From: Larimichthys crocea
Lineage: Eukaryota; Chordata; Actinopteri; Sciaenidae
Assembly: GCF_000972845.2 (NCBI RefSeq)
Contig: NC_040018.1
Coordinates: 8,328,803 to 8,392,802 of the forward strand
Direction: 5' to 3'
Length of the DNA: 64,000 nt
This document shows, piece after piece, positions 1 through 11,745 of the stretch. A model generated the notes under the pieces. It worked only from the letters and a program-made list of their open reading frames with translations. It did no database searches and was not told where the DNA came from. How positions within the stretch are numbered: the first letter of the stretch is position 1; the number at the start of each line of letters is the position of its first letter. The position numbers and the translations under genes were made by a program.

Positions 1-329
1 ATTATATGAACTAAATATCTATATGTGCCCATAGCTGCACCTCATGTCCTCCCACCTCAGCCACTAAACATATATACAGGAAGTGGGTAGGTCCCTGAAA
101 CACCTGGTGGATATGGTAAGATAGTTAATTAACTTATGGAACCTAGAAATCAATCAATAAACCATTATTAAAATAAACAGAAATACTGTTTGTACCTCTG
201 TGAAACGTAACCTAACGTAATGGATAACACAAACAAACCCAGGACAGCCTGTATCTGCAGTTACTGATCAATGTACTATGGTTAAACAATTAACAAGCAT
301 GATTAAATAGAACACAGTGCGTCATTTAT
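1..329. other. unassigned AT-rich DNA
   Basis: No coding, RNA or recognised repeat signal. It lies just downstream of the minus-strand integrase remnant and could be its eroded 3' flank or LTR, but no LTR ends are visible. Confidence 0.5.
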
Positions 330-1345
330 GGTTGCTAATGTTTCTTACCTTGCTGCCAACCTCTCCTCTCTCATTGAGTTGTGTAATTAGGTCAATACCG
401 GCCACTGTTTCTTTTGTTTTGGGATCTCTCATTGTATGTTCTATACATTTTCTTGGGCTTGCCTTGTACACATGCTGTTTTCAGTCCCTGAAACGCTTCC
501 TCCCTCATCACCAAACACTTTTTTCTGTTGTCACCTAAAGTACAAAAATGCCAAGTGGTGTTATATTCCAAGCTATTTATCCAAGTAATTATGACCGCAA
601 CCCCTTGACTCCAAAACAAATTGAGCCACTTACCTCGTACTTCTTTGGCACATCAGATGGGTATCTTGCCTCCCTGCCAAACATTAAGTAATGACTGTAC
701 TGGGTTGTAGCTGTTATTCTTGTCCTCAGTCCAAAATTTGTGGGTTGGAGATATTTATTTTATTTTTTGAATGTTTGTTGGGAGAGTTTGTTCAGAGACC
801 TGAACATATCTGCATTAGGTTATACAACAGCAGGCATTCCTATGTTACCAATTTAGTCTATAGCATACATGTTGTGTAGGTCTATGATGTATGGCCAAAA
901 TAATGTGCAGCTTACCTCTGGATGGTAGCAGCTTCTCAACTCAGTCATTTGTTTGATGGTGGTAAGGTGAGCAGAAGCTTTCAGAGTCATTCAACTTAAA
1001 TTCCATTTTGCAGAACACAAGTCACCGTTTACAGTATGGTTCATTAGGAAATAGGTACCATTTCCCACCTGGATTTTATGTCCCCGATCTGTGAGGATAC
1101 AGTTCTCACTCCCTCTGTAAACTTGTTCTTCAGAGGGTAGGCATCTGGACACTTTGTGAAATAATAAACCATCACATGGCTGATTGATTGAATCATTGAT
1201 TACCACCCTCAGTTAAAGTGAGTTTGATTAGGTCCATCCAAACCAGTTCGAATGGCCTGAAGTTGGTGTCCTGAAATTTGACATCTGTATAGGAAGTAGC
1301 TGGTATCAAAGCACATTTAGCCGTGTGGGGCATCGAGTAGCACAA
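330..1345 (-). pseudogene. broken Ty3/gypsy-type integrase
   Basis: On the minus strand, several separated pieces read as the integrase core (RNase H-like DDE fold) of a Ty3/gypsy retroelement or a KRBA2/GIN-like derivative. In protein order they are: WMDLI followed by a TEGGNQ segment (1196-1255), which would carry the first catalytic Asp; CPDAYPLKNKFTEG (1111-1153); SFCSPYHHQT (about 950-982); and a longer open stretch (590-753) with YLQPTNFGLRT and LMFGREARYPSD (652-687), the usual distal end of the core. The pieces lie in different frames with stops between them, so the copy is dead. The second Asp and the Glu are not in a readable frame. No LTR, primer-binding site, protease or reverse transcriptase was seen nearby. 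The segment 330-600 may be a poorly preserved C-terminal part. Family assignment is from memory of integrase motifs. It could be a relic of a domesticated integrase gene rather than of a full element. Confidence 0.72.
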
Positions 1346-1804
1346 ATAACTTTCAAGTCTTTTCCTTTAGACTGACCCACTTTGCTTGATATCTGGATGC
1401 TGAGCAAACTGAAACCAAATATTATTCAAATTAATATATTTTCATTGTGGGGAATATTTCTGTCTCAGTCCATCCATTTTACTGAAATTTATTCAGTAAG
1501 GGTTGAGTTGAGGTTGAGGGACTCGATCCAAAGTTAGCAGTGAGGCAGGGCGGATAGAATGAGCTGGGCTAGAGATAAAATCCAGGTCAGAGCGAATGTG
1601 AAGCATGGGAGAGCAAAGGTTGGGTACAACCAAAATGAAAAACAGCCAAAGGAATATTTAAAACCTGTCCGTAGCACGTGTACCACATAAGTGAACAGAA
1701 CAATCTGGAATAAAGAGCCGGGCTTGATACGCTGCAGAGTCTTGATTAGTGGATGGGATACAGGTGTGCAGGTTGCAGCAGGAGGAAGATGATTGAGCGC
1801 CACG

Positions 1805-1805
<1 letters not shown>
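1346..1805. other. unassigned DNA upstream of integrase remnant
   Basis: No feature recognised. It may hold the eroded HHCC zinc-binding end of the integrase, but nothing is readable. Confidence 0.4.

Positions 1806-1806
<1 letters not shown>

Positions 1807-1846
<40 letters not shown>
1807..1846. repeat. (CA)n microsatellite
   Basis: About 20 uninterrupted CA dinucleotides. Apparent Thr-His or Cys-Val reading frames here are artefacts of the repeat. Confidence 0.98.
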
Positions 1847-1847
<1 letters not shown>

Positions 1848-3963
1848 CCAGAGAGAGACAAACAGAGGACTGACAAGAAACACGAGGGAGGGAATACAGC
1901 AGAACACAGGACGGAAGATGGAGAGAGAGAGCGACAGTTAGAATGTCCAGGCTACATGCACAAGGGAAAGCTTATTTACATTTACTGCCGTCGTCTCACT
2001 TTGTGTGTTACTGTCGTTCTGATGTGCACTGTGCCACTGCTCACTCCTTTGATCGTTTTGTTCAAAGCTGTCTGAATCAGGATGGTCGGTTTAAATATCC
2101 TAAATATTGGTTTTATCTGGTGTCCTCAAATTCCATATAAAAATCAAGGAAGTCTTTGACATTGTTCATTCATTGGGGAAGTCTCGTACGTGACATGTGC
2201 TCACTGTGACACCTAAAATACACAGCATGTGGAACGGCTGCAGAACGGCTCTACTCCGGAACGACAGCGTACTCCGCCGTCCGCCAACTCAAACATAATC
2301 CGTTTGTGATGTGCAGGGTCACCGCCGGCCACCAAGCGTCATGAGAACACACAAGATCTTGTGAATTCACGCATAATCGCGCGGTATTGCAGCCTGTAGT
2401 CTCTTTGACTCCTGCAATGGTATTCCACGCCGCATCTTTTTTCTGGTGTCCTTAAAAAGGATGTGAGGTGTCATAAATGATAGGTTGATTTTGGACCTCC
2501 AGAATCAACTTCTTCTCATCCATGGGGTCGACGGGGTGAAAAGATGTCTGAAAACCCCTCACCTGTTGACTTCAGGTCGGCCCTGCCCATCATGACGTGT
2601 TCTTGTAATGAAACTCGATCCACGGTGAACACAGAGTATTTTTAAAAAAAAAATCAGCCAGGGTTTTATTTTGTATTTTGTAGCCGATTTCCTTCCCCGC
2701 ATGGTCTGCTCTGTGCTGAATTTATGTGCCATAGCTGCCGGACGCCGCAGTTGTTCCGGAGCCGTGACGCAGCGGGGATGGAGACTGTGTGAGCTGACAT
2801 TATATTATAGATATTTTAGGGGTCAGACACTCGGCTGCAAACTTCTCTGTGATCACATACTACAGCTGTTATTATCAGCCTTGGAATGGAATGGAACCTT
2901 AATTAGTATCATTGGTAACACCTGTGTTTATCTACTACTTCATGTCAAAATGGCTGCTGTGAAAAAGCTCTATTACCCATTAGGTGGCAGGGATTCAAGC
3001 GCCTGCAAAGCAGACACACACTTCAGTCCCCACATTTTAGAACAAATTAAAATAGATGACTGAAAAAAATGAATCCCATTTTGTTTTAAAAATCAACACA
3101 CTCCATAAAAATACTCCTGGCCCAGATATAATTTATCACACATTTCAGAATCACTCCCACAGTAGTTATTTAAAGTTTGCTGCTCCAACCATTATTTTAT
3201 AACCCTGATGCGGAATCAGCATAAATATAGGTTAATGGCATCATCTGTGCGATGGGCTACGTGGACGTTTAACATGATTGAGCTTTGATAAATCAACAGA
3301 AGGTTGTTTTCTTAACTGTGGGCAGCAACCCTGCATGATTTCAGTGGATGTTCACCTGTGTTTCCTTTTGCTCAGACCAACTCGTTGGCAGAGGATCACA
3401 TACAAACACCTCTCCAAAACCCAGTACACTCTATCCACACTTGGCACGGTGTGGACATGTTCATTAATCATTTAAATATTTCAGCAGAATTTAGCTGTTA
3501 CTGACCTTGTGTGCTTCTCCAAACCCAATTTTCTATTTGTTTAATGATACAAGGACTGTTAAAGGATGGACCATTTGCATATGCTTTCGTTTTCAATATG
3601 CTCACTAGAGGCAGAGTTTTAATGTATTAATTTGCCTGTATTTATATTTTTTGTTGTCTCACACTAGATTCCAAACAATCATGAATTAAATGATGCTATA
3701 GCATGATATGTATATGTTAAAACTAAACCAGTTACGTGACACGGATGATGGAGTGTGAGTTCAGTTCACCCATGGAATAAAGAACACACGCTGCATTATC
3801 AAACCAATCACTTAAACTGTAAATGGAAACCCCAAATGATAGCCACAACCGAACCACAACAGGAACAGTTGGACACCCTTAAGTGTGCTAATTTGGCATT
3901 GTGATTGAGTGTGTTTGCTGTACAATCAGTGCTCGTGGCTCTGCAGGTGTAGTGTGTACAGTT
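1847..3963. other. unassigned DNA with CpG-rich patch
   Basis: No gene seen. A G+C- and CpG-rich patch at about 2221-2420 contains GAACGGC-type words like those in the ends of the 15581-16250 element and may be a related decayed mobile element. A 130-codon frame at 2671-3063 has no recognisable domain and is probably chance. Confidence 0.45.
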
Positions 3964-4079
3964 AAGTGTGCGTGTGTGTTGTGTTGCAGGCTTCGCTTGG
4001 CTGAAATAGGAGAGCTAGGCGCAGTAATAATAGTACCAGTTCAATGACAAAAGATAAATCAGTGTTTCCTCCCTGACAT

Positions 4080-4081
<2 letters not shown>

Positions 4082-4122
<41 letters not shown>
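4082..4122. repeat. (CA)n microsatellite
   Basis: About 20 pure CA units. A second, shorter CA tract follows at 4208-4230, and a GT-rich stretch precedes it at 3964-3990, making a small cluster. Confidence 0.98.
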
Positions 4123-4128
<6 letters not shown>

Positions 4129-4207
4129 TGCTCAACGAATGTCTCTCTGATGACCAATACACACATATTGTTGTGATGGGCTGCCGCACATGTACACTCT
4201 GTACACT

Positions 4208-4230
4208 GACACACACACACACACACACAC
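4208..4230. repeat. (CA)n microsatellite
   Basis: About 11 CA units, 86 bp downstream of the larger tract. Confidence 0.95.
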
Positions 4231-4231
4231 A

Positions 4232-6373
4232 ACAATGCTTCGCATCGTCACTGTTATCTTGCCGTAGGCCGGGAGATGTGACAACATGAGGCTGTTCATG
4301 CAAATAAGGCACATGAATCAAAAGTGAAGGTAAAAGTGATTTCAGGCTCAGTGGGGGGTCGAGCACTTTGTTAATACAAATCAGACAGCGCAGTACATAT
4401 TCACACTGTGATCGTGCCTGTTAACCTACTGCAGAGACTATTATACCCCAGAACTGCATAGAGATGTTGACTTGTGCATCGCGGACGAGTTTCTCTTATA
4501 TTGATCGAGAACAACTGTTCACACTGGAAACATTTTAAGGTGTCCTTGCTTCATTCTTGTCCTCCTTTGTGATTGCTGTCGTCAGCAGCTCGATGATCTT
4601 GGTGAAACTTAAACTCCAAAATCCAAAAATATGTTTTTTTTCAGTCCTTTAGATCACACTTTAATACTGTATAATAGACATTCTCCACCTTTTTACAAGG
4701 ATTGTTTTTCTTGTCACTGACAGTATTTCTTACACTGGCGCATAAAGGCAAAATAAAGCAATCAGCACATCTTTTTAGGGTAATTTCTTCCCAGCACATT
4801 TGATATGTCTAGACAAACATCTCTTTTTTGATTCAGGAGACTCCCTGTGACTCTTCTGGGCTGGGTTATAATCAGAATATAATGTAGTTTTGATTTTCAA
4901 TCACCTGTTTGTTATTTTGGTCATCCATTATTGCGAGGTATTTTCATGACTGTGCCCATGCAAACACTGCATTTAGACAATTCAGTTGGAATTCTCCTCC
5001 CCATCCGCTACTGTATCTTCTGCCAATATTTTGCAAGGACACTGGGATTAAGGCCACCCAAAATAATTGTGATTCATTCAAAGGAATACAAGGAAAACAA
5101 CAAACCAGAGAATTATGACGGGTTCGGTCAGACCCTTGTCCAAAAACAAGTTTTTACTATTCAAGACTAGATCTGACATGGGAACAAACACCACTGCCAG
5201 TGGAGGTAGAACATTTATTGGGGCATCAGGCAGAGGAAAATGTCTATGAGGGAACCAATAAGCTGCGTCTATGGACTGTGAGTACTTTGTACAACCTATA
5301 TTTGAAGGCTTCTTCTGGTTTAGGATCTTGGGGAAACTACCCAGTTTTAGCTGAGCTTGCCCATCCCACCATGCACTTGGACATTTCTAGAAGGGGGAGG
5401 GGGGATAAAGCTAACCTTATTATACAATATATTAACTCCTAATAATAATCTATATTGGATATTATAATATATTTGAGATAAGCCGTGCATCATATGCACT
5501 GTTTGTGGAAATATCTATAGTATTTGTGTGATTTATGCTTTTTTATTCAGATGTAAAATACAATCTAGCATCCCTCTTTGTTTTTTCCCCCTTTTACAAC
5601 TTAACACTGAATGTTAATGAAAGTCTGAGTAAATTTATGTTTTTCACTTGTCACTGTCTGTTTCAACGTTTTGCAGATTTCTAAAAATAAGATTTAAAGT
5701 TATCAATAATTACCTCATAATCTGTCTTTAAGGATTCAAATTTATATTTTTTTAGCACTGGAGTGCTGCCTCTACCTGCCGGCCGCTGCAGTAAGGACTC
5801 AGCCTTGGTACATGGGGCACACACACTCACTGAACACTAAAATTTGGACCTGTTGTGCAGAATAAGCAGCGCAGGAGAGGCCGACTGCAGGGGTGGCAAG
5901 TGGCAGCTGGGTGAAATCAGTTACCAACCCTGTGTCCTCTGGGATCCTGGCACCACATTGTAGCATGGCTGTTACCTCTGCCAAGAAGGTTATGTTGTCA
6001 GTGCAGTTTGTTCATCTGTCAACAGGATTACGAAAAAAAAATGCCAGCCTGACTTTAATAAAACTTGGTGGAAGGGTAAAGCATGGGCCGAGGAAAAACT
6101 TTCTCTTTGTCCTGCTGATGCTGAGAAACACTAAAAAGTGAGCAAGGCCTTAAGACGCTTTAGTTCCAAGACCTGCCAGAAAGAGTATGTATAGTTTTGT
6201 CTGCAGGATATATTTCTACGGTATAACTAACTTTATATTGTTTTGTCTAGAAGGTGTAGTTCCTGTGGCATGATGAAAGGAGCTGTTAATGAAGGAGACG
6301 GAGGTTGAGTCTGGGTCAGAATTATAGCTGAAGCTTTGCAGGTGTGTTTGTGTCCAAGAACAAAGGCCTCTCT

Positions 6374-6377
<4 letters not shown>
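4232..6377. other. unassigned AT-rich DNA
   Basis: No gene or RNA seen. An 80-codon frame at 5200-5442 (+) is not supported by flanking signals. The rest is AT-rich with homopolymer runs. Confidence 0.5.
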
Positions 6378-6415
<38 letters not shown>

Positions 6416-6418
6416 TTT
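6378..6418. repeat. (GT)n microsatellite
   Basis: About 20 GT units with a single TA break near the end. Confidence 0.97.
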
Positions 6419-6819
6419 GACATGGGTGGAGGGAGGGTTGGGTGTGGTCTGGGGGTGTACTGGTAAGTTTTCCATCTGCTGGCTGAACATCTCACACACT
6501 TATGTTTTTATGGCTGATGATTTTGACTGAAAAACAGCACAGATGCATGAAGTTTGAATAAAAACATCAATGGAAATCAATGGGATGAGTCATCACTAAT
6601 TTTAGGGTGGAGGAATACCATATTCATAACAGAAGAAAGCTGCAACCAGCCAGTTTGACCAATTACACAATAGAAAGTTCAATACCTTTTTACCATGTCT
6701 TACAGAGGAGTCGGTGATGACTCTGGAGATCTTTTAATATAACTCTCAAACTCACAGATGTGCTGAAGCAATAGTCTGTCTAAGAGTGAGAGAGTAAATT
6801 TTAAACCTACATTATTTGA

Positions 6820-7890
6820 AATGGCCAGCAGGGGGCAACTCCACAGGTTGCAAGAAGATGTTAGATTGTATGGAAAAGGGTTCGGGGAAACACAAATCAA
6901 AAGTACCTAAAAACTATTAGGAATTAGTTTGAGTCCAAGCTTGACATATTGTCATTTAGGTTTTCGGATATATTTTTTTCCAATATCAGTTTGAATTGGG
7001 TTTGGTTCTCTCTGATATTTTTACCTCAAAGGTAAACACAGAATACGACTTTCTTACATTAAGTTCATTAAATAAACTCATAACATGTTAAGACAGAAAA
7101 TGCTCTTTTACAAGTCTCCCTTTTACTGAACTAACAGTAGTGTATTAGTTGACCAAAACATCTGATTTGGTCGATATAAATGAGTTAGATACTAGAAACT
7201 ATTCTGTTAAAAAAACTGTTGTTGTTTTTGTCTCTGTCTCATGGCAAAGTAAAGCAGTTAACATATTCTAAATATAGTGCACACTTAAAAACACATTATA
7301 TAACTTATATTTTTAGTTTTCCTGCTGCCGCATCCAAAGCAGTAAATTTAGCTTCCGTCGGTGCTCCTGAGGGAGAGATGTCAGTCAAGACATGATCTGC
7401 CACGCCTACACAGTCTTGAGAAATGGTCTGAACACCTAAATGTTGTTTTTTTTTTGTTCTGCAGCTACTGATGAACATTTATTTTCACTTAGGTTTTTGT
7501 GGACGCTTAATGAGATGCTCAACTATGATATTCTATTATAAAATGTTACTATTTTAAGCTCCAGAAGCTTTAAGAAAAAATCTTATTAGTGAACAGTTTA
7601 CAGAGTTTATGGTTGCACGTTTCATGTCCTTAATACAGCATGATTTTAAGTAGAAATAGACAATAAAGGACATGGACAGGACATGCTTTAGGGTGTGGAT
7701 ACCTTGTTGTTGTCAAATCACTACCATGTCACATTCTCAGATCCAGTCAGGATTGTAACCATGCATATCCTCCTCAGCTCACTCTCCACCACCAAATATG
7801 TTCACTTCTGGTTACAAAAAAACAATAATGCCAAAGGCTTCAAAACAGTAGTCCACAAACCAACAGGTGACAGCATGTTAGGTTTACTGT
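6820..7890 (+). repeat. dispersed repeat family A, decayed copy
   Basis: The start (GGCCAGCAGGGGGCAACTCC, about 6823) and the end (7590-7885, with GGCTTCAAAACAGTAGTCCA and then CAAACCAA) match words I know from an abundant teleost dispersed repeat. The middle is diverged or replaced. Other parts of the same family lie at 41040-41440 (+), 58250-58680 (-) and 63790-64000 (-). I assign the ends to one family from memory of the longer consensus; within this window they do not overlap enough to prove it. No coding capacity. Confidence 0.55.
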
Positions 7891-9281
7891 TGGTTTAAGT
7901 GCAGTCTGGTTTATGCAGACTGGTTCTATTCCATGTAAATATAATCAGGGCGTAGTCGATCCTATTCATGGGATGGGGTGGATCATGAGTCTGAACTACA
8001 TTACATAATTGAACTGCTGGTGAGAAAGACTTCAAAGCCTTAAAATGAACCAGTTGTGAACCAGTGAGAAAAATTAGTATTCTCTAGCAGCTGGGAGCTG
8101 TAATCACCAACTGTCTCCAAAACCAAAATCACTCATGAACTGTTTTGTTGTTTATGCCAGACACACTAACTGCTTGAAATGTTAGTTGTGGACGGTTGGA
8201 AATGTTTGAAATAAAAATATCTGAAAAATATGAAAGAAGAATTTATCATCTGGACATCAATATTTCTGCAACTTTAAATTCAACTTGGAGGGGTGTCATC
8301 TGCTCCTGGCAGTTCATTTTGGGTGGCTCTGCACCTCCCAGACACAAACATCAGAAGACACCTCTCCTCTGGTCAGTACATCATGATGGAGGTGTGTACC
8401 GTTTACAAAAAAAATGAAAGGAGCTCATTGGATTGGCTTTACCCAGTTACACCTGCACCAGCATGATCACCGCTATTTTAGCATATTTTAGTATATGCAG
8501 TACATAAATGAGCCAGAATTGACTACAAAACCACAACACTAATTAGGTTAGGTATACGGGGTGGGTTCCTGGCATTTTGTGGCATTCAGCAACAGTTAAG
8601 TTTTTTCCAAATCTATTAGTAAGTTAGCCATTGGACTATATTTTTTAATTTGTGCACATTGTTTTCACAGCTCCAACTTTGGGTGGACATCAAGCATCAG
8701 TTTGTTGGTTTTGTTATCTCTCAAAGACATGTATGTATGTATGTATGTGCACACACATCTTGTAAGGTGAGGAAAGTGTTTCTTTGGGGGGTTTTTTGCA
8801 CGGTACATGAGACACACCGTATAGGTACATTTGAAATAAAAACATTCCAGCTAATGTTATTTGCTTGCAGCTGTGAGCATAGGGTCAATGGTCATGGTAC
8901 GGCACATAGATACATACATTCTATTAACACAGTTTCAGCTCGGTTTGCAATAATATAACAATCATAATGTCACACTTCATTTACCTCTTTGGGAGATCTT
9001 ACCCTCACTCTTCTTCACAGGGAGGTCATAGGTCATGGTGAACAGTGGTGTAACATTATCATGGTCACTGTTATCATCATTGTCATTATCAACATCACCA
9101 CACCAACAACTCATCTCAGCAGGATGAGTCATTCAGTGTTGATGTTTCAGTTTGCAGATACTGTATCTTGAGAAAAGTGTTTGTCCTTTATTGAAAACGA
9201 GATCCGATCCAGTCGGTGTTAGAGAAATGATGGAACATAAGATTGCTTTTGTTTTGATATTTGTTGTGTAATTGATCATCA
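7891..9281. other. unassigned DNA
   Basis: No gene seen. Contains a short (GTAT)n run at 8730-8748. The region is AT-rich and repeat-poor. Confidence 0.45.
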
Positions 9282-9698
9282 TTGTACTGCTCTTGTACAG
9301 AATTGACTCTAGTGCAACACTTCATTAACCCTTTCTCGCTGACTTTTGACTTGTCTTTGCAGGAAAAGCAAGTATTCCAAGGTGTAATGGGTACATTATA
9401 TCTAGGTGCCCCATGGAGCCCCAACACCAGGACCATGGACCTAGGATTCATTAATAGAATGACACCAGGATCAGCGCTGCTTCAACGAGAATTGTCACGT
9501 CGCTGTTTTAGAAAACGTGGTGATCTATCAAAGCCACCAAAGAAGCTTCTTGGATGCTTCAGTGATGTTTTGATCCTTAGGGGGTTACTACATCTAAAGA
9601 TCCTTGCTCCTGCGCAGGGGTTAGAGTTGGGACCACACTGGGGAACAGGCCTCAGTGCTGCTTGGGGGTTGGTGCACATGGGGAGAACTAAGAGTTAG
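9282..9698 (+). other. unexplained 138-codon ORF
   Basis: One of the longest plus-strand frames in the window not explained by a microsatellite or known repeat. A good splice-acceptor-like sequence (pyrimidine-rich, ending in TTTGCAG) ends at 9361, inside the frame, so the reading could be an exon start running open to a stop at 9696-9698. The translation has no domain I recognise and is rich in Leu, Gly, Arg and Pro. The stretch from about 9360 to 9890 is more G+C-rich than its flanks. It may be a piece of an unknown mobile element, a lineage-specific exon or chance; I favour the first or last. Confidence 0.2.
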
Positions 9699-10019
9699 CC
9701 CAGTACAAGGGGTGGGACCTACTGTACTGTCAAGACAATGGGCAGTCCTGAGACTGTCACTAGGGGATGGCCAGTCTGTGTTTGTTCAGTTCATGACAAG
9801 ACATGAAATACTATCCAGGAAGTCCAGTTTGAGTAACAGATTTATGGGTCTGATGGCTTATCAGATTCCGGGACACTGTAACACTTAATATAAATTTAAT
9901 AAGTGTAATAAATATATATTTTTAAAATGTTTTTTTGAGGTAAAAGTTGAACCAGGGTTACCTTATCGGTGCTCTCTACATTGTTACCGAACTGCCCCCA
10001 TCCAGATAATTAGGGGAGG

Positions 10020-10056
10020 CAGCGCCGGTCCTGGCCACATTTGCGCCCTGGGCGAG
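10020..10056 (-). mobile_element. truncated miniature hAT end
   Basis: These 37 bases (CAGCGCCGGTCCTGGCC onward) match, in reverse complement, the right end of the complete 75 bp miniature element at 51787-51861. The other end is missing, so this is a one-ended relic. Confidence 0.7.
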
Positions 10057-10110
10057 CCAATAAAGGGTGAATCCGACATTTTGACATTGTTGCATTCCAA
10101 TTGTTCTAAT

Positions 10111-10345
10111 TTAAAGGTCCAGTGTGTAAGATTTAGGAGGATCTATTGGCAGGACTTAAATATAATATTCATAGCTATGTTTTCATTAGTGTATAATCAC
10201 CTGAAAATCAGATTTAGATTCAGAGGGTCCGCTTCCACACAGTCTGCCATGTTGAACGACCATGTTCTACGGGAGCCCTGAGCAGACAAACCAAACACTG
10301 GCTCTAGATATGTCCTTTTGCTTTTTATGTGAATTTCCTCCAGCC
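10111..10345 (-). mobile_element. repeat family B copy (TTAA-flanked)
   Basis: Begins TTTAAAGGTCCAGTGTGTAA and is the reverse complement of the 3' part of the copies at 27262-27567 and 40608-40960. Shared words include ATTAGTGTATAATCACCTGA and the reverse complement of ACATAAAAAGCA. The far end is lost or too diverged to place beyond about 10345. Non-coding; likely a miniature inverted-repeat element mobilised in trans. Confidence 0.72.
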
Positions 10346-10849
10346 TTCTAAAAACACCTCTGTCCTCTTATCCTGGACCCTGTATACAACCTCACATAGC
10401 ATTACCTGTCTGCACAGACTCTTCCTTGTACGTTGTTGTTTTATTTGTGTTGTATGAGTAGAACAGAGAACAGTGGCGGACAGCGAGGAGAGCTTCAGAG
10501 CTGTGAATACAGCCTCGCTTCCCCCCCTAATCCTGTCTGTATCTGTTTGAATCTCTTACTCTCCATCTCTCAGATTCAGACGCCGTGTAAGTCTGTCGGC
10601 AGACAGCAGCTCGGCTCTGTTCCTGTTGTCTTGTGCTATCATGGGGGGGATTCTCAGGGGATCCCGTGTTCACATCACTCTTCTCTACAAGAGCGCCTTG
10701 TTTGTACACATACAAAAAACGCTTGTCATTTTTTTATTGTTTGCCGTCGTTTTTTTGCAAGTGATGTTTTGAGCTCCGCTGTCTGTCTTCCGGGTTTCTT
10801 TCCATCCGGCTTCAAATCCAAACCTCGCCTTCCTCTTTGTCAGCGCTCG
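10346..10849. other. unassigned DNA
   Basis: No gene recognised. A 150-codon frame at 10433-10885 has no domain and overlaps other open frames on both strands, so it is probably chance. Confidence 0.4.
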
Positions 10850-11660
10850 CCTCTGACTGAGGCGGCAGTCTGGGATGTTCGGTAATGGCCACTTAGAGTA
10901 ATCAATGGGCCTCTTTGAAGTTGCGAGATGAAAGCGGAGTTTGACAGCTAATGTGTGCCTGTCCTGTGACGTGTACGGCATGGCAATGCCTGCGTGCTTT
11001 GAAGGCACACGGATGGATGGGTGCATCATGGTTCGGATTCATCCCACACTGAAGACTCACCTCGGGCCTGCGGAGCCGGGGCACAATGGCACAAGTGGCA
11101 GTTTTCTTGCACACACACACAAACACGCACTCTCACTTACTGTGTCCTCCGCTCTCATCCTCCGCCTCCTTCCTCTCTTTTCACCCTGTTTTATATATCT
11201 GTCACATCGGCGTTCCTCCCATGCAGCCCGTGCCAGCTCCCATTCCATGCTCTCCCTCAGAAATGTGTTCGAGTAAACATTTCACGCCTGCTTATGCTAA
11301 AGGGAAGTGGCAGCGGCAGGTATGTGACAGGCAGGGAACTGTCTGTGCCCAGGGCCTGCCAACTGACGAACCCCCGAGCCCCCTTTCTTCTCCTCTTCCA
11401 ACGCCTCTCGCTTTTATCTTCCGCATAATGGATACGTGTGATTGGAGGAAAGCATTTGATGATACGTTCGTTCTATTCATCAAAATCAGAGCTCGGAGAG
11501 GACGCTGGGGGAAAAAAAAACACTGCTGATGATTGTGATGTAAATGATTTGTGCTAAAATGAAAATGAGCATAGCGGGAGCGGCGAGTTACTGTACACGC
11601 AGCTGTTTCGAGTCATTCCGGCTAATCGCCACCAGCGGCCTTTGAACACGCTCCATGGTG
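10850..11660. promoter_or_regulatory. candidate conserved regulatory block
   Basis: Repeat-poor stretch, apart from a short CA run at about 11110, with mixed composition and many TAAT/ATTA, GATGATT and GATTGG words, for example around 10885-10950 and 11425-11640. Several overlapping frames reach 110-147 codons, but none shows a domain. The texture is that of teleost non-coding regulatory DNA. Evidence is compositional only. Confidence 0.3.
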
Positions 11661-11720
11661 GTCCCCACAGAGGAGAGAGAAGATGGGGATGGATTCTGGA
11701 CTGTGTAGGCCTCCCCTTCA

Positions 11721-11745
11721 AACACACACACACACACACACACAC
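11721..11745. repeat. (CA)n microsatellite
   Basis: About 12 CA units. Confidence 0.95.

Noticed and set aside
600..640. Good splice donor on the minus strand (GAG then GTAAGT)
   Set aside because: The frame reads through it as part of the integrase remnant, so the donor match is most likely chance.
1534..1941. Frames of 60-100 codons on both strands with poly-Cys-Val or Thr-His
   Set aside because: They are translations of the (CA)n tract; the same applies at 4.0-4.4, 6.2-6.5, 33.7-34.6 and 59.0-59.6 kb.
2671..3063. 130-codon plus-strand frame
   Set aside because: No domain, no splice or promoter context, and composition not different from flanking non-coding DNA.
5200..5442. 80-codon frame with SWGNYPVLAELA, faintly like the C-terminal part of hAT transposases
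   Set aside because: Only one short resemblance, no supporting motif upstream or downstream, and no inverted ends nearby.
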